Of a DNA stretch of 9,932 nucleotides, positions 1-6,798 are shown piece after piece. The DNA comes from JADJEI01 sp035328465 (lineage in GTDB: Bacteria > Bacteroidota > Ignavibacteria > Ignavibacteriales > Ignavibacteriaceae). The translations under genes and the position numbers were made by a program. The notes beneath the pieces were generated by a model. The model was not told the DNA's origin. It made no database searches and worked only from the letters and a program-made list of their open reading frames with translations. Every line of letters begins with the position of its first letter. The stretch's first letter is position 1. The stretch covers positions 1 to 9,932 of the forward strand of contig DAOLIQ010000103.1 of the NCBI GenBank assembly GCA_035328465.1, given 5' to 3'.

Positions 1-239
1 TCAAATTCAATTCTACCGGAAGCAAAAACAGGGGAGGAGGGTATTGATAAATCAGCTGCGTCCTGATTCGATCCGAGAATTAAATTTGGTCCGCCGAATC
101 TTCCTTCCCCAATTACGGAATAAGAGTTTATTTTTTCGCGGTAAGATTTGTAACCGGGTTTAATTTCCGGCAGTACGCTGAAAAGATATTCTATTTCATT
201 AACAGCAATCGGGCGCGGAAATTCAGAAATGTTTTTCAC
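1..239 (-). CDS. Hypothetical protein, N-terminal part, runs off the left edge
   Basis: An open minus-strand frame of 79 complete codons begins with GTG at 239-237 and stays open to the window edge. The protein starts VKNISEFPRPIAVNEIEYLF, and a glycine-rich stretch GEGRFGGPNLILG follows near residues 45-57. I do not recognise the family. There is no signal peptide or membrane segment in the visible part. It starts about 20 bases after the kdsA stop on the same strand, so the two are probably co-transcribed. No clear Shine-Dalgarno precedes the GTG. The frame is open further upstream, and a TTG at 284-282 inside the end of kdsA is an alternative start giving 15 more residues and an overlap with kdsA. 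No function is proposed; the KDO link is only by position. Confidence 0.6.
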   Translation of the reverse strand, partial: MKNISEFPRPIAVNEIEYLFSVLPEIKPGYKSYREKINSYSVIGEGRFGGPNLILGSNQDAADLSIPSSPVFASGRIEF

Positions 240-258
240 TTCAAAAAAAATTGATGAA

Positions 259-1071
259 TTAATATCGCTTGATGATTTTATCAATCGCCAGGACTTCAAT
301 TAATAGATTTTTTAATTCAGTTAGAGGAAGCTGACTTGCCGCATCACTTAATGCTTCTTTAGGGTTGGGGTGAACTTCAAGAAACAGCGCATCAATTCCG
401 ACAGCCGCTGCTGCGCGTGCAAGTGGTTGGATAAATTTAGGTTCGCCCCCGCTTGTATTTTCTTTGCTTGGAAGTTGAACGGAATGAGTAGCATCCATTA
501 CTACCGGATAGCCAAGTTCACGCATGACTACAAGCGAACGCATGTCCACAACAAGATTGTGATAGCCAAAAGTTGTTCCTCTTTCAGTGAGCAAAATATT
601 ATTATTACCTGTCGAAGCTACCTTTTCTGCGGCGTGCTTCATATCCTCCGGCGCGAGGAACTGTCCTTTTTTAATGTTGATAATTTTTCCCGACTCGCCT
701 GCCGCAATAAGTAAATCAGTTTGACGGCAGAGGAAAGCAGGTATCTGCAATACATCAACTGACGAAGCAGCGAGTTTTATTTCTTCAACTGTGTGGACAT
801 CCGTCAATACAGGAATCTTCAATTCACTTCGAACATCGCTTAAAATTTGCAAAGCTTCATTGTCTCCAATACCGGTAAATGAATCGAGACTTGTGCGGTT
901 AGCTTTTTTGTAACTTGATTTGAAGATGAAAGGAATATTTAATTCATCGGTGATTTTTTTTATTGCGAGCGCAGTTTCAAAAATAAGTTTGCGGTTTTCG
1001 ATAACACACGGACCGGCAATAAGCACTAAGGGAGAGCCGCCGCCAATTGATATATCATTTAGTTTAATCAT
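259..1071 (-). CDS. kdsA: 3-deoxy-8-phosphooctulonate synthase (KDO8P synthase), metal-dependent type
   Basis: This cytoplasmic enzyme condenses phosphoenolpyruvate with arabinose 5-phosphate to make KDO 8-phosphate, the first committed step to the KDO of lipopolysaccharide. The 270 residues match the usual family length and cover a full TIM barrel. Visible signatures are AGPCVIE (19-25), FKSSYKKANRTS (50-61, where KANRTS separates KDO8P synthases from DAHP synthases with their KPRTS), LTDVH (89-93), QIPAFLCRQTDLL (109-121), GQFLAPEDM, ERGTTFGYHNLVVDMRSL and MDATHSVQ. The likely metal ligands are all present: C22, H196, E232 and D243. Cysteine rather than asparagine at position 22 places it in the metal-dependent class, as in Aquifex. 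The ATG at 1071 gives the expected N terminus, although no Shine-Dalgarno is seen. An outer membrane with KDO-containing lipopolysaccharide is implied. Confidence 0.97.
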   Translation of the reverse strand: MIKLNDISIGGGSPLVLIAGPCVIENRKLIFETALAIKKITDELNIPFIFKSSYKKANRTSLDSFTGIGDNEALQILSDVRSELKIPVLTDVHTVEEIKLAASSVDVLQIPAFLCRQTDLLIAAGESGKIINIKKGQFLAPEDMKHAAEKVASTGNNNILLTERGTTFGYHNLVVDMRSLVVMRELGYPVVMDATHSVQLPSKENTSGGEPKFIQPLARAAAAVGIDALFLEVHPNPKEALSDAASQLPLTELKNLLIEVLAIDKIIKRY

Positions 1072-1103
1072 CTGTAAAAATTGATTTATGGTTTATTGAT
1101 GTG

Positions 1104-1111
1104 CAAATATA
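1104..1111 (-). promoter_or_regulatory. Candidate Bacteroidota-type -7 box for kdsA
   Basis: On the minus strand the bases read TATATTTG, an exact match to the TAnnTTTG -7 element of Bacteroidota. It lies about 33 bases before the kdsA ATG, which would give a leader of roughly 25 bases. No good TTTG-like -33 element lies 19 bases upstream, and the region is AT-rich, so chance is possible. Confidence 0.35.
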
Positions 1112-1176
1112 AATAAATGATTTGTTTGTTTGAATCGGATGGATGCTAATACAAAAAGAATGATTTCCCTTTTAAT

Positions 1177-1629
1177 GTGAAAGTTAAACCCAACGCAAGT
1201 GTGATGAAGCATGACGCAGGTGTGATGAAGATTGACGCAAGTGTGGTGAAGCATGACGCAGGTGAGATGAAGGTTGACGCAAGTGTGGTGAAGCATGACG
1301 CAGGTGAGATGAAGGTTGACGCAAGTGTGGTGAAGCATGACGCAGGTGTGATGAAGACTGACGCAAGTGTGGTGAAGCATGACGCAGGTGTGATGAAGAC
1401 TGACGCAAGTGTGGTGAAGCATGACGCAGGTGAGGTGAAGACTGACGCGAGTGTGATGAAGCATGACGCAAGTGTGGTGAAGCATGACGAAGGTGTGATG
1501 AAGCATGATGGAGGTAGTGTTGGGATTGATGCGATAGCGGTTGGGGTTGACCGGAGGAACGTAGAGATGAACGAAGGAATGGTAGAGCCCAACGGAAGCG
1601 GCGTCCAGCCCAACCACACATTGGTATAG
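1177..1629 (+). CDS. Putative heptad-repeat protein (20 x 7 residues)
   Basis: The frame starts with GTG and encodes 150 residues. After six lead residues it consists of twenty consecutive 7-residue units, then HTLV and TAG. Units 1-14 are nearly regular and alternate between ASVVKHD and AG(V/E)MK(T/V/I)D, so the higher-order period is 42 bases. Units 15-20 decay (GGSVGID, AIAVGVD, RRNVEMN, EGMVEPN, GSGVQPN). Even so, valine stays at position 4 while its codon changes between GTT, GTA and GTC, and Asp or Asn stays at position 7. This suggests selection on the protein in this frame. A strong plus-strand terminator begins 31 bases after the stop. Against a real gene: no Shine-Dalgarno, a GTG start, and other frames are also open, as any 21-base repeat allows. 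There is no signal peptide or membrane segment, and too few hydrophobic positions for a clear coiled coil. Function unknown. Confidence 0.5.
   Translation: MKVKPNASVMKHDAGVMKIDASVVKHDAGEMKVDASVVKHDAGEMKVDASVVKHDAGVMKTDASVVKHDAGVMKTDASVVKHDAGEVKTDASVMKHDASVVKHDEGVMKHDGGSVGIDAIAVGVDRRNVEMNEGMVEPNGSGVQPNHTLV
1195..1614 (+). repeat. Tandem 21-base repeat array, 20 units, 42-base higher-order period
   Basis: Twenty contiguous 21-base units have no spacers. The A-type unit is GCAAGTGTGGTGAAGCATGAC with small changes. The B-type unit begins GCAGGTGWGATGAAG and ends with a variable codon before GAC. A and B alternate through units 1-12, which points to growth by duplication of a 42-base pair of units. 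Units 16-20 are diverged in bases but keep the 21-base phase exactly. The plus strand is strongly purine-rich. Confidence 0.95.
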
Positions 1630-1659
1630 ATGGGAAAGTGTCAAAATGAGCGAAAAACG

Positions 1660-1697
1660 AAACCTCCGAGGTTTAGAAAAACCTCGGAGGTTTTTTT
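1660..1697 (+). terminator. Intrinsic terminator, 15-bp perfect stem, T7 tail
   Basis: The left arm at 1660-1674 pairs perfectly with 1679-1693 around a 4-base loop; the core is CCTCCGAGG/CCTCGGAGG. Seven T residues at 1691-1697 close the plus-strand side, which suits the heptad-repeat frame ending at 1629. In the minus direction the hairpin follows the stop of the T9SS cargo at 1716, but only a weaker CGTTTTT tail follows. It therefore probably serves both converging genes. Confidence 0.85.
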
Positions 1698-1715
1698 GTA
1701 GGAGTGATTATTCCA

Positions 1716-3413
1716 TTATTTTATCATCAGCATCTGCTTGGATTCGCTGAATAATATTTTTCCATCCTTCATTGCAGTGATTCTGTAAATGTAAACACCA
1801 CTTGAAAGACTGCCTGCATCAAATGTTTTTTCGAAACTACCGGGTTCGAGTTCTTCATTCACCAAATTTGCTATTTCTCTTCCAAGTATATCATAAACTT
1901 TGAGTGTTACAAAACTCCTTTCAAGAATCGAGAAATTTATTGTTGTGCTTGGGTTAAAGGGGTTGGGGTAGTTTTGAGAAAGCATATAGCTTTTAGGAAT
2001 TACGGGAACATAATTCTCATCATTTATTGATGTTACTATCTCGCCGAGTTTACCATTCTTACTTATTTGTTGTGCCAATATCCCCCCCCAGGGTGGATTA
2101 GTTTCCCAAACAACAATAGCGCCATAATTTCCATCTGAAACAACTTGAGTGGTCATATGGTTCAGGTAAGTAATAACCCTATCACTGTCCCCCCAAATTT
2201 TATTACCCATTTTATCAATACGCTGTGCATATAAGCCCAACGGCTCTCTTCCATCACTCCAAATGAATATATTGGACTGCATTTCACTCTCAAGTAATGC
2301 AATAGCTCCTTTAGGAGAAATAGCATCAGTCACTAGTAAATTTTCTTCCCAAAGATTTTCGCCTAATAGATTGAGTCGTTGAGCATAGATATCAGAGTAT
2401 GGATAACCGTAATTGTCCCAGAATACTGTAAGATTGCTATCTGAGTTTAAATAAAGTTCTGCAGGTCCTGGAATTATATTAAAAACACTATCATCCAGCA
2501 CTATACCGTTTTCACCCCAGAGTTTTTCCCCAAAATGGGATATGCGATTTAGTATTAATTTATTCACAGGATATTCTTGTTTTACAGCACTGAGAATAAC
2601 GCCACCTTCGCTGTCCTTTATCCATTTTTCATATTCTAAATTTTCTTTGAGTGTCCACTTCAATGTCCCCGTACTATCATAATTCTCAATATAATATGCA
2701 TTCTGCGTTTGGTGATATTGAAGAAAAATTCCACCGCTATCATCTGCAATAATTTTCATTCTTAATGGAGTAAAAGTACTGTCAGCTACTAAAATTCCAT
2801 TTTCTCCCCAAAGTCTTTCTCCATCCTTTGAAATGTGTTGTATATACAACTTGTCAGTATATGATCCCCCCCCAGTAATAGAGAAATCCCAGAAGCAAAA
2901 TACACCTCCATTATTATCTGAAGTTATATTATAACCACTTGCCCAAAACTCAGTTGTATCTATCCTAAGTTTAACACCTAATAATCCAAAAAGCTTATTT
3001 CCAATGGAATCAAATTTTTGTATATAAGGTTCAGTAATTTGATGCTCAATAAAAAAAGAGTCATAAAACACCGTACTATTCATATAACCAACCAGCGCTC
3101 CTTTTAATCCGACGTTCAATATTCCAATTGTTCCCTGAAAGTTACCAGGATCATTACTAATTCTAACCGGTTCACTCCATCCTAAAGTACCATTATAATT
3201 AATTCTTTGAAGGAAAGTAAACGTAGAATCATAGGAAAAATTTTGGAAGCTAATGAACGATCCTCCACCTCCATCTATTGCAGCTTCAGGAAAAACACCC
3301 CAATCTGAAACTCGTGTGTTTATGTAAGGATCGTCACTCCACTGACTAAGAGTTGGGGTATTATGGATTAGTATGAAAGGAATAATATTTATTATCAAAA
3401 ATAAGTTTCTCAT
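1716..3413 (-). CDS. Secreted T9SS cargo with propeller-like repeats and type A sorting domain
   Basis: A 565-residue protein with an N-terminal signal peptide (hydrophobic core about 4-18, probable cleavage near residues 20-25). The body carries about eight copies of a motif like AQRIDKMGNKIWG, near residues 69, 131, 191, 242, 288, 344, 396 and 447. Spacing is 46-60 residues, as expected for a beta-propeller, and several copies continue as WGENGI. Residues 468-565 are a T9SS type A C-terminal domain: SQNYPNPFNPSTT, then VTLKVYDILGRE, LSSGVYIYRI and the end KQMLMIK. In this family the domain directs export across the outer membrane and surface attachment or release. Two runs of eight G lie inside the coding strand (see findings). 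Upstream is a hairpin and a separate candidate promoter, so it is probably transcribed alone. The ligand or substrate is unknown. Confidence 0.9.
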   Translation of the reverse strand: MRNLFLIINIIPFILIHNTPTLSQWSDDPYINTRVSDWGVFPEAAIDGGGGSFISFQNFSYDSTFTFLQRINYNGTLGWSEPVRISNDPGNFQGTIGILNVGLKGALVGYMNSTVFYDSFFIEHQITEPYIQKFDSIGNKLFGLLGVKLRIDTTEFWASGYNITSDNNGGVFCFWDFSITGGGSYTDKLYIQHISKDGERLWGENGILVADSTFTPLRMKIIADDSGGIFLQYHQTQNAYYIENYDSTGTLKWTLKENLEYEKWIKDSEGGVILSAVKQEYPVNKLILNRISHFGEKLWGENGIVLDDSVFNIIPGPAELYLNSDSNLTVFWDNYGYPYSDIYAQRLNLLGENLWEENLLVTDAISPKGAIALLESEMQSNIFIWSDGREPLGLYAQRIDKMGNKIWGDSDRVITYLNHMTTQVVSDGNYGAIVVWETNPPWGGILAQQISKNGKLGEIVTSINDENYVPVIPKSYMLSQNYPNPFNPSTTINFSILERSFVTLKVYDILGREIANLVNEELEPGSFEKTFDAGSLSSGVYIYRITAMKDGKILFSESKQMLMIK

Positions 3414-3434
3414 AATCGTTTCGTTTTAAATAAT

Positions 3435-3442
3435 CAAAATTA
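3435..3442 (-). promoter_or_regulatory. Candidate -7 box for the 1716-3413 cargo gene
   Basis: On the minus strand the bases read TAATTTTG, matching TAnnTTTG. They lie about 21 bases before the ATG at 3413, directly after the hairpin at 3447-3481. The position fits a short leader, but the T-rich stretch could equally be the tail of the terminator. Confidence 0.3.
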
Positions 3443-3446
3443 AATA

Positions 3447-3481
3447 TGCAGCGGCATAGAAACATTTTCTATGCCGCTGCA
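3447..3481. terminator. Long perfect hairpin, 16-bp stem, 3-base loop
   Basis: The arms 3447-3462 and 3466-3481 are fully complementary around CAT, with the GC-rich core GCAGCGGCATAG. On the minus strand the hairpin follows the half sorting domain by 6 bases and continues into TATTTAATTTT. That makes it the likely terminator of the operon coming from 6725. The plus side also has a TTTTTATTT run. Confidence 0.75.
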
Positions 3482-3487
3482 GTGTTT

Positions 3488-3667
3488 TTATTTAATCAGT
3501 ATAATCTTCTGTGTCTTAACATAACTTTCAGAAACGAATCTAACAAGGTAAACTCCGGAGGGTATTCCTTTACCCTCAAACTGTAGAATATATCTACCTG
3601 CAGGAAGTGTATTATTTACTAATGTTTTAATTTCTTCACCTCTAAAATCGGAAAGATTTCTCGATAA
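3488..3667 (-). pseudogene. Orphan C-terminal half of a second T9SS sorting domain, in frame after a stop
   Basis: Directly after the TAA of the cargo gene at 3668, the same reading frame continues for 59 sense codons and a TAA at 3490-3488. The peptide starts LSRNLSDFRGEEIKTLVNNT, contains the sorting-domain core IPSGVYLVRF and ends KTQKIILIK. It corresponds to the second half of a type A sorting domain, from the turn after VYxLxG onward. The NYPNPFNP half is missing. It is clearly different from the sorting domain just before it, so it is not a recent tandem copy. The simplest reading is a remnant of the original tail of this gene, left when another tail was recombined in. It has no start codon or ribosome site of its own. 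Stop-codon readthrough would attach it to the upstream protein. Confidence 0.8.
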
Positions 3668-5452
3668 TTATTTTATTAATAACATCTGTTTCGATTCATT
3701 GAAAAGAATTTTTCCATCCTTCATTACAGTGATTCTGTAAATGTAAACCCCGCTTGAAAGAGTGCTTGCATCAAACGTTTTTTCGAAGCTGCCTGTTTCG
3801 AGTTCTTCATTTATCCCGTTCCACGGGACTACTTCTCTGCCAAGGACATCGTAAACTTTAAGTGTTACAAAACTCTTTTCTGGAATTGAGAATTTTATTA
3901 CTGTGTTTGGATTAAATGGATTAGGATAGTTCTGTTCGAGTGCAAATTCTGTTGGTGATGTTATTTCCACTTCAACTGTGTTGGAGTATTCAAACGTTCC
4001 ATCAAAATCCATCTGTTTTAATCTGTACTGGTATTGTCCAGTAGAAAGATTTTCATCAATGAAAGAATAACTCTTTGGTTCGGTAGTAGTGCCAAAGCCT
4101 GGAACAAACCCGATGACCTGCCAATCCGTTTGACTATTGACGTTTGACATTTGACTCCTCTGCATTTCAAACCCGCTGTTATTTGTCTCAGTAGCAGTCT
4201 GCCAGTTAAGCGAAACTGAGTTTCGCGTTACAGTTGCAGTGAAGATGGTTAGCTCGACGGGGACTATGTCAGAGGCAATGCGTAATAACATTACTTGCTG
4301 CTGAAATGTTACTTGAGTCTGATGTCCTGCAACAATATAATCTCCATTACCTGCTTGAGCAACTGAGTAGCAAATTGTACTTGAGCCAATTGGTGAGGCA
4401 GTATAACTTGGGATAAATTTTGTCCACAATGTATCTCCAACTGAATTAGTTCGAATGATCCAACCACGTTCCAGAATATCCGGCGGAGAAGCACCACCAG
4501 CAATAATATATCCACCATCAATAGTTTGCTGAACTGAATAGCCAATATCAACATCTTCCTGGTAATCATAAGTTTTTTCCCACTCTAAATTTCCTAAAGA
4601 ATCGGTTTTGAGAAGCCAAACATCACCAGCATAACCTGAGGTATGCAACGCAATTCTGCCTGTCAGGATGTAACCTAAGTCATTTGTTTCTACAACTTCC
4701 TCAAACCAATCGGAATTATCAGTTCCAAAAAATGTTTTTGTCCATAACGTATCACCTTCTTCGTTTATTCTTACGAGCCAGCCATCACAATCTGCATAAC
4801 CATCGCATCCTTTTGAACCACCAATTATATATCCACCATTTGTTGCTTTCACGATGCTAAATGTTCTATCATCTTCTGTATTACTCCCATAAATTTTCTC
4901 CCACAGAAACTCTCCCGCAGAATCTGTCTTTACTATCCATTCGTCAGAATCTCCCTCTGGATATGCATCTCTCTCTCCGGTTAATATATAACCTCCGTCA
5001 TTTGTTATTTCCAATGAGAAAAAAAAGTCATCGTGTGTAGTTCCATAAACTTTTACCCATTCTTTATTACCAAATTCATCAGTCTTGATCAAACAACCAT
5101 CAAGCATTCCGTTTGAACCAAATGATTCTGTCGCTCCAACAATGATAAACCCACCATCAACAGTTTGTTCTACCTCGTAAGCTAAATCATCGCCTATTTC
5201 TCCATAAGTTCTTGTCCATAGTGTGTCGCCATCAGGTGTTGTTTTTATTAACCACACATCAAAACCACCTGAGCCATAGGAACCTGTGTAACCTGCAATA
5301 ACAATATTGCCATCGCTTGCCTCAATTACTGATTGTCCGTAGTCATCTGCTGTACTAAGTCCAAAATTCTTCTTCCATAAAATGTCTTGTCCATTTGTGA
5401 TAAATGCCAAAGTAAAGTAGAATACTATTGTTATTAAAATTATATTTTTCAT
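3668..5452 (-). CDS. Secreted T9SS cargo: seven-bladed propeller, FN3-like domain, type A sorting domain
   Basis: A 594-residue protein. Residues 1-21 are a signal peptide ending near TNGQD. Tryptophans at 26, 79, 132, 184, 237, 291 and 343 mark seven repeats of about 53 residues. A typical unit reads GGYIIAG, then WLIKTD..G..LW.K.YG, which strongly suggests a seven-bladed beta-propeller. Residues 398-497 look like a fibronectin-type domain (VELTIFTATV, VSLNWQTATETNNSGFEMQR, YQYRLKQMDFDG). Residues 500-594 are the T9SS sorting domain (EQNYPNPFNP, VTLKVYDVLGRE, LSSGVYIYRI, KQMLLIK). An unusual VPWNGI replaces the normal stretch before NEEL. The gene lies 10 bases after the beta-helix gene and has a strong Shine-Dalgarno overlapping that gene's stop. 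A second, partial sorting domain follows in frame. Probably an extracellular or surface protein; its ligand is unknown. Confidence 0.9.
   Translation of the reverse strand: MKNIILITIVFYFTLAFITNGQDILWKKNFGLSTADDYGQSVIEASDGNIVIAGYTGSYGSGGFDVWLIKTTPDGDTLWTRTYGEIGDDLAYEVEQTVDGGFIIVGATESFGSNGMLDGCLIKTDEFGNKEWVKVYGTTHDDFFFSLEITNDGGYILTGERDAYPEGDSDEWIVKTDSAGEFLWEKIYGSNTEDDRTFSIVKATNGGYIIGGSKGCDGYADCDGWLVRINEEGDTLWTKTFFGTDNSDWFEEVVETNDLGYILTGRIALHTSGYAGDVWLLKTDSLGNLEWEKTYDYQEDVDIGYSVQQTIDGGYIIAGGASPPDILERGWIIRTNSVGDTLWTKFIPSYTASPIGSSTICYSVAQAGNGDYIVAGHQTQVTFQQQVMLLRIASDIVPVELTIFTATVTRNSVSLNWQTATETNNSGFEMQRSQMSNVNSQTDWQVIGFVPGFGTTTEPKSYSFIDENLSTGQYQYRLKQMDFDGTFEYSNTVEVEITSPTEFALEQNYPNPFNPNTVIKFSIPEKSFVTLKVYDVLGREVVPWNGINEELETGSFEKTFDASTLSSGVYIYRITVMKDGKILFNESKQMLLIK
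3814..3828. repeat. Small palindrome inside the sorting domain
   Basis: TCCCGT and ACGGGA form a 6-bp inverted repeat around TCC. It coincides with the codons for VPWNGI (about residues 542-547), where the sister sorting domains at 1716 and 9628 have a shorter, ordinary sequence. It looks like a small in-frame insertion or replacement. Confidence 0.6.
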
Positions 5453-5457
5453 TTTTT

Positions 5458-5464
5458 ACCTCCT
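5458..5464 (-). promoter_or_regulatory. Strong Shine-Dalgarno overlapping the previous gene's stop codon
   Basis: On the minus strand AGGAGGT lies 5 bases before the ATG at 5452. Its first bases are part of the TAG stop of the beta-helix gene (5465-5463). Ribosomes ending the first gene sit exactly on the second gene's ribosome site, which favours translational coupling. Most other genes in the window lack such a strong site. Confidence 0.85.
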
Positions 5465-6725
5465 ATTCAGCGTTGTGTTTAACGCAAAAATCCGTTAAAG
5501 TATCTGCCTTTATCCAAGTGTTATTTAGATATAACACAGCAGTGCTATCAGTGTTAAATTCCAGAACAGGACAGTCTTCTGTATATCCCTCCGGGCTATA
5601 AAATGTATTATTCTTTATACTACCCCATTGTGGTGTATCATAAGGTGATGGGTCAGCAAAGTCAATCCTGAAAGTAGGGCGCTCAGGATCTAATGATTTG
5701 ATTTTGTTGCCCTTTATTGACGAATAAAAATGTCCCAACCTTGGATGTGCATCCTGTGTAATTCCAATTCCTTTACCTCCTGTAATCTGGCTGTTATAAA
5801 CCTGTACAAGAGGTTTCTCCAACAAGTATGCCACAGTATCTTGACCATAATCATAATATATTGAATCCCACCCGCCTTCTATTCCTGATTTTTTAGACTC
5901 TACTGTATTGATGTTGCAAGCTATAAATGTAGCCTGCCCGGTTTTCCATACTTCTATTGAGTCACCATAGTAAGGAACCCAATATGAACTATCAGGATTC
6001 CTGAACATATGAACTCCATCACCTTGATATTGTGCATCTGGTTCATCTTTACCAGTCCAGTAAATTATTGATGAATCCACCAGAGTCCTATAACCGGCTA
6101 TTTGCATTCCATCCCACCCTGAGTTTGTTATGTAGGACTTCCTGAATGTTGCGTCATCACCGTACAATTTTACTCCGCTGGGTGATCTGATTATTACAGT
6201 GGTATCTTCTATTGCCGCCCATCCGCAGAGATCAATAGAATCATTATAGGCAAAGAAATTACTTGATGCTGCGTCCACCCTTATGCCAAAGCCTCTGAAC
6301 TTTCTGATCTGAATATTCTTAATTGTGATATTGTCTGCATCATCAAGATCAAATCCAATAATACTCCAGAGGAATGGATCATTGTTTAATGGGTTACTTT
6401 GTCCCTGAATGATCGTTTTGTCTATTCCTTGACCAATAAAAAAAATGTTACTAAGTCCGCTTATAGGAATAGAATCAGCAATAAAAGTTGAATCAATGAG
6501 ATTGTAATTTGTATTTGAGGAAAAGTGATCAATCATTTCCTGAAGTGTGTAAGCGTTACTCCAACTATTGCCGGAGTGACTGCCCGCACCGTGAGGCGTC
6601 ACATATTTGGCAACATTGGAGGGTACTCTGTTATCTCCCAAAGAATTGGTGTCTATTGCACTTGCAGCCAAAAAGCAATAAGCTGCAGAGAAGAAAAGCA
6701 CAGAACGAATGATCACATCTTTCAT
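5463..6725 (-). CDS. Secreted right-handed parallel beta-helix (pectin-lyase-fold) protein
   Basis: A 420-residue protein with a signal peptide of about 23 residues (VLFFSAAYCFLAASA). The mature part opens with KYVTPHGAGSHSGNSWSNAY, the usual start of secreted parallel beta-helix proteins. Rungs rich in Asn, Asp and Gly follow, for example IIGFDLDDADNITIKNIQIR, SGWDGMQIAG and KGNKIKSL. Such proteins are often polysaccharide lyases, hydrolases or adhesins. No catalytic set can be named here, so activity is not assigned. It has no T9SS sorting domain and ends CVKHNAE, so it may stay in the periplasm or leave by another route. It is the first gene of a two-gene operon with the propeller cargo. 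An AGGA sits 7 bases before the ATG, and a sigma70-like promoter lies upstream. Confidence 0.85.
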   Translation of the reverse strand: MKDVIIRSVLFFSAAYCFLAASAIDTNSLGDNRVPSNVAKYVTPHGAGSHSGNSWSNAYTLQEMIDHFSSNTNYNLIDSTFIADSIPISGLSNIFFIGQGIDKTIIQGQSNPLNNDPFLWSIIGFDLDDADNITIKNIQIRKFRGFGIRVDAASSNFFAYNDSIDLCGWAAIEDTTVIIRSPSGVKLYGDDATFRKSYITNSGWDGMQIAGYRTLVDSSIIYWTGKDEPDAQYQGDGVHMFRNPDSSYWVPYYGDSIEVWKTGQATFIACNINTVESKKSGIEGGWDSIYYDYGQDTVAYLLEKPLVQVYNSQITGGKGIGITQDAHPRLGHFYSSIKGNKIKSLDPERPTFRIDFADPSPYDTPQWGSIKNNTFYSPEGYTEDCPVLEFNTDSTAVLYLNNTWIKADTLTDFCVKHNAE

Positions 6726-6798
6726 AAGAACATCCTGAAAATATTATTGAAAGAATGTTAATGAGTTATTTACCGCAACTGATATAATTTCCAAAAAC

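Noticed and set aside
370..714. Plus-strand frame of 114 residues opposite kdsA
   Set aside because: It is a shadow of kdsA, which has all its family motifs intact on the other strand.
1195..1614. CRISPR array
   Set aside because: The units are contiguous 21-mers without spacers and keep a reading frame, so this is a minisatellite.
1093..1644. Minus-strand frames of 145-183 residues across the tandem repeat
   Set aside because: A 21-base repeat without stops opens several frames at once. The decayed units keep conserved residues only in the plus frame starting at 1177, and the minus frames show no such pattern.
6509..6761. Plus-strand frames of 67 and 78 residues over the start of the beta-helix gene
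   Set aside because: They overlap a signal-peptide-bearing gene with a sigma70-like promoter and show no domain of their own.
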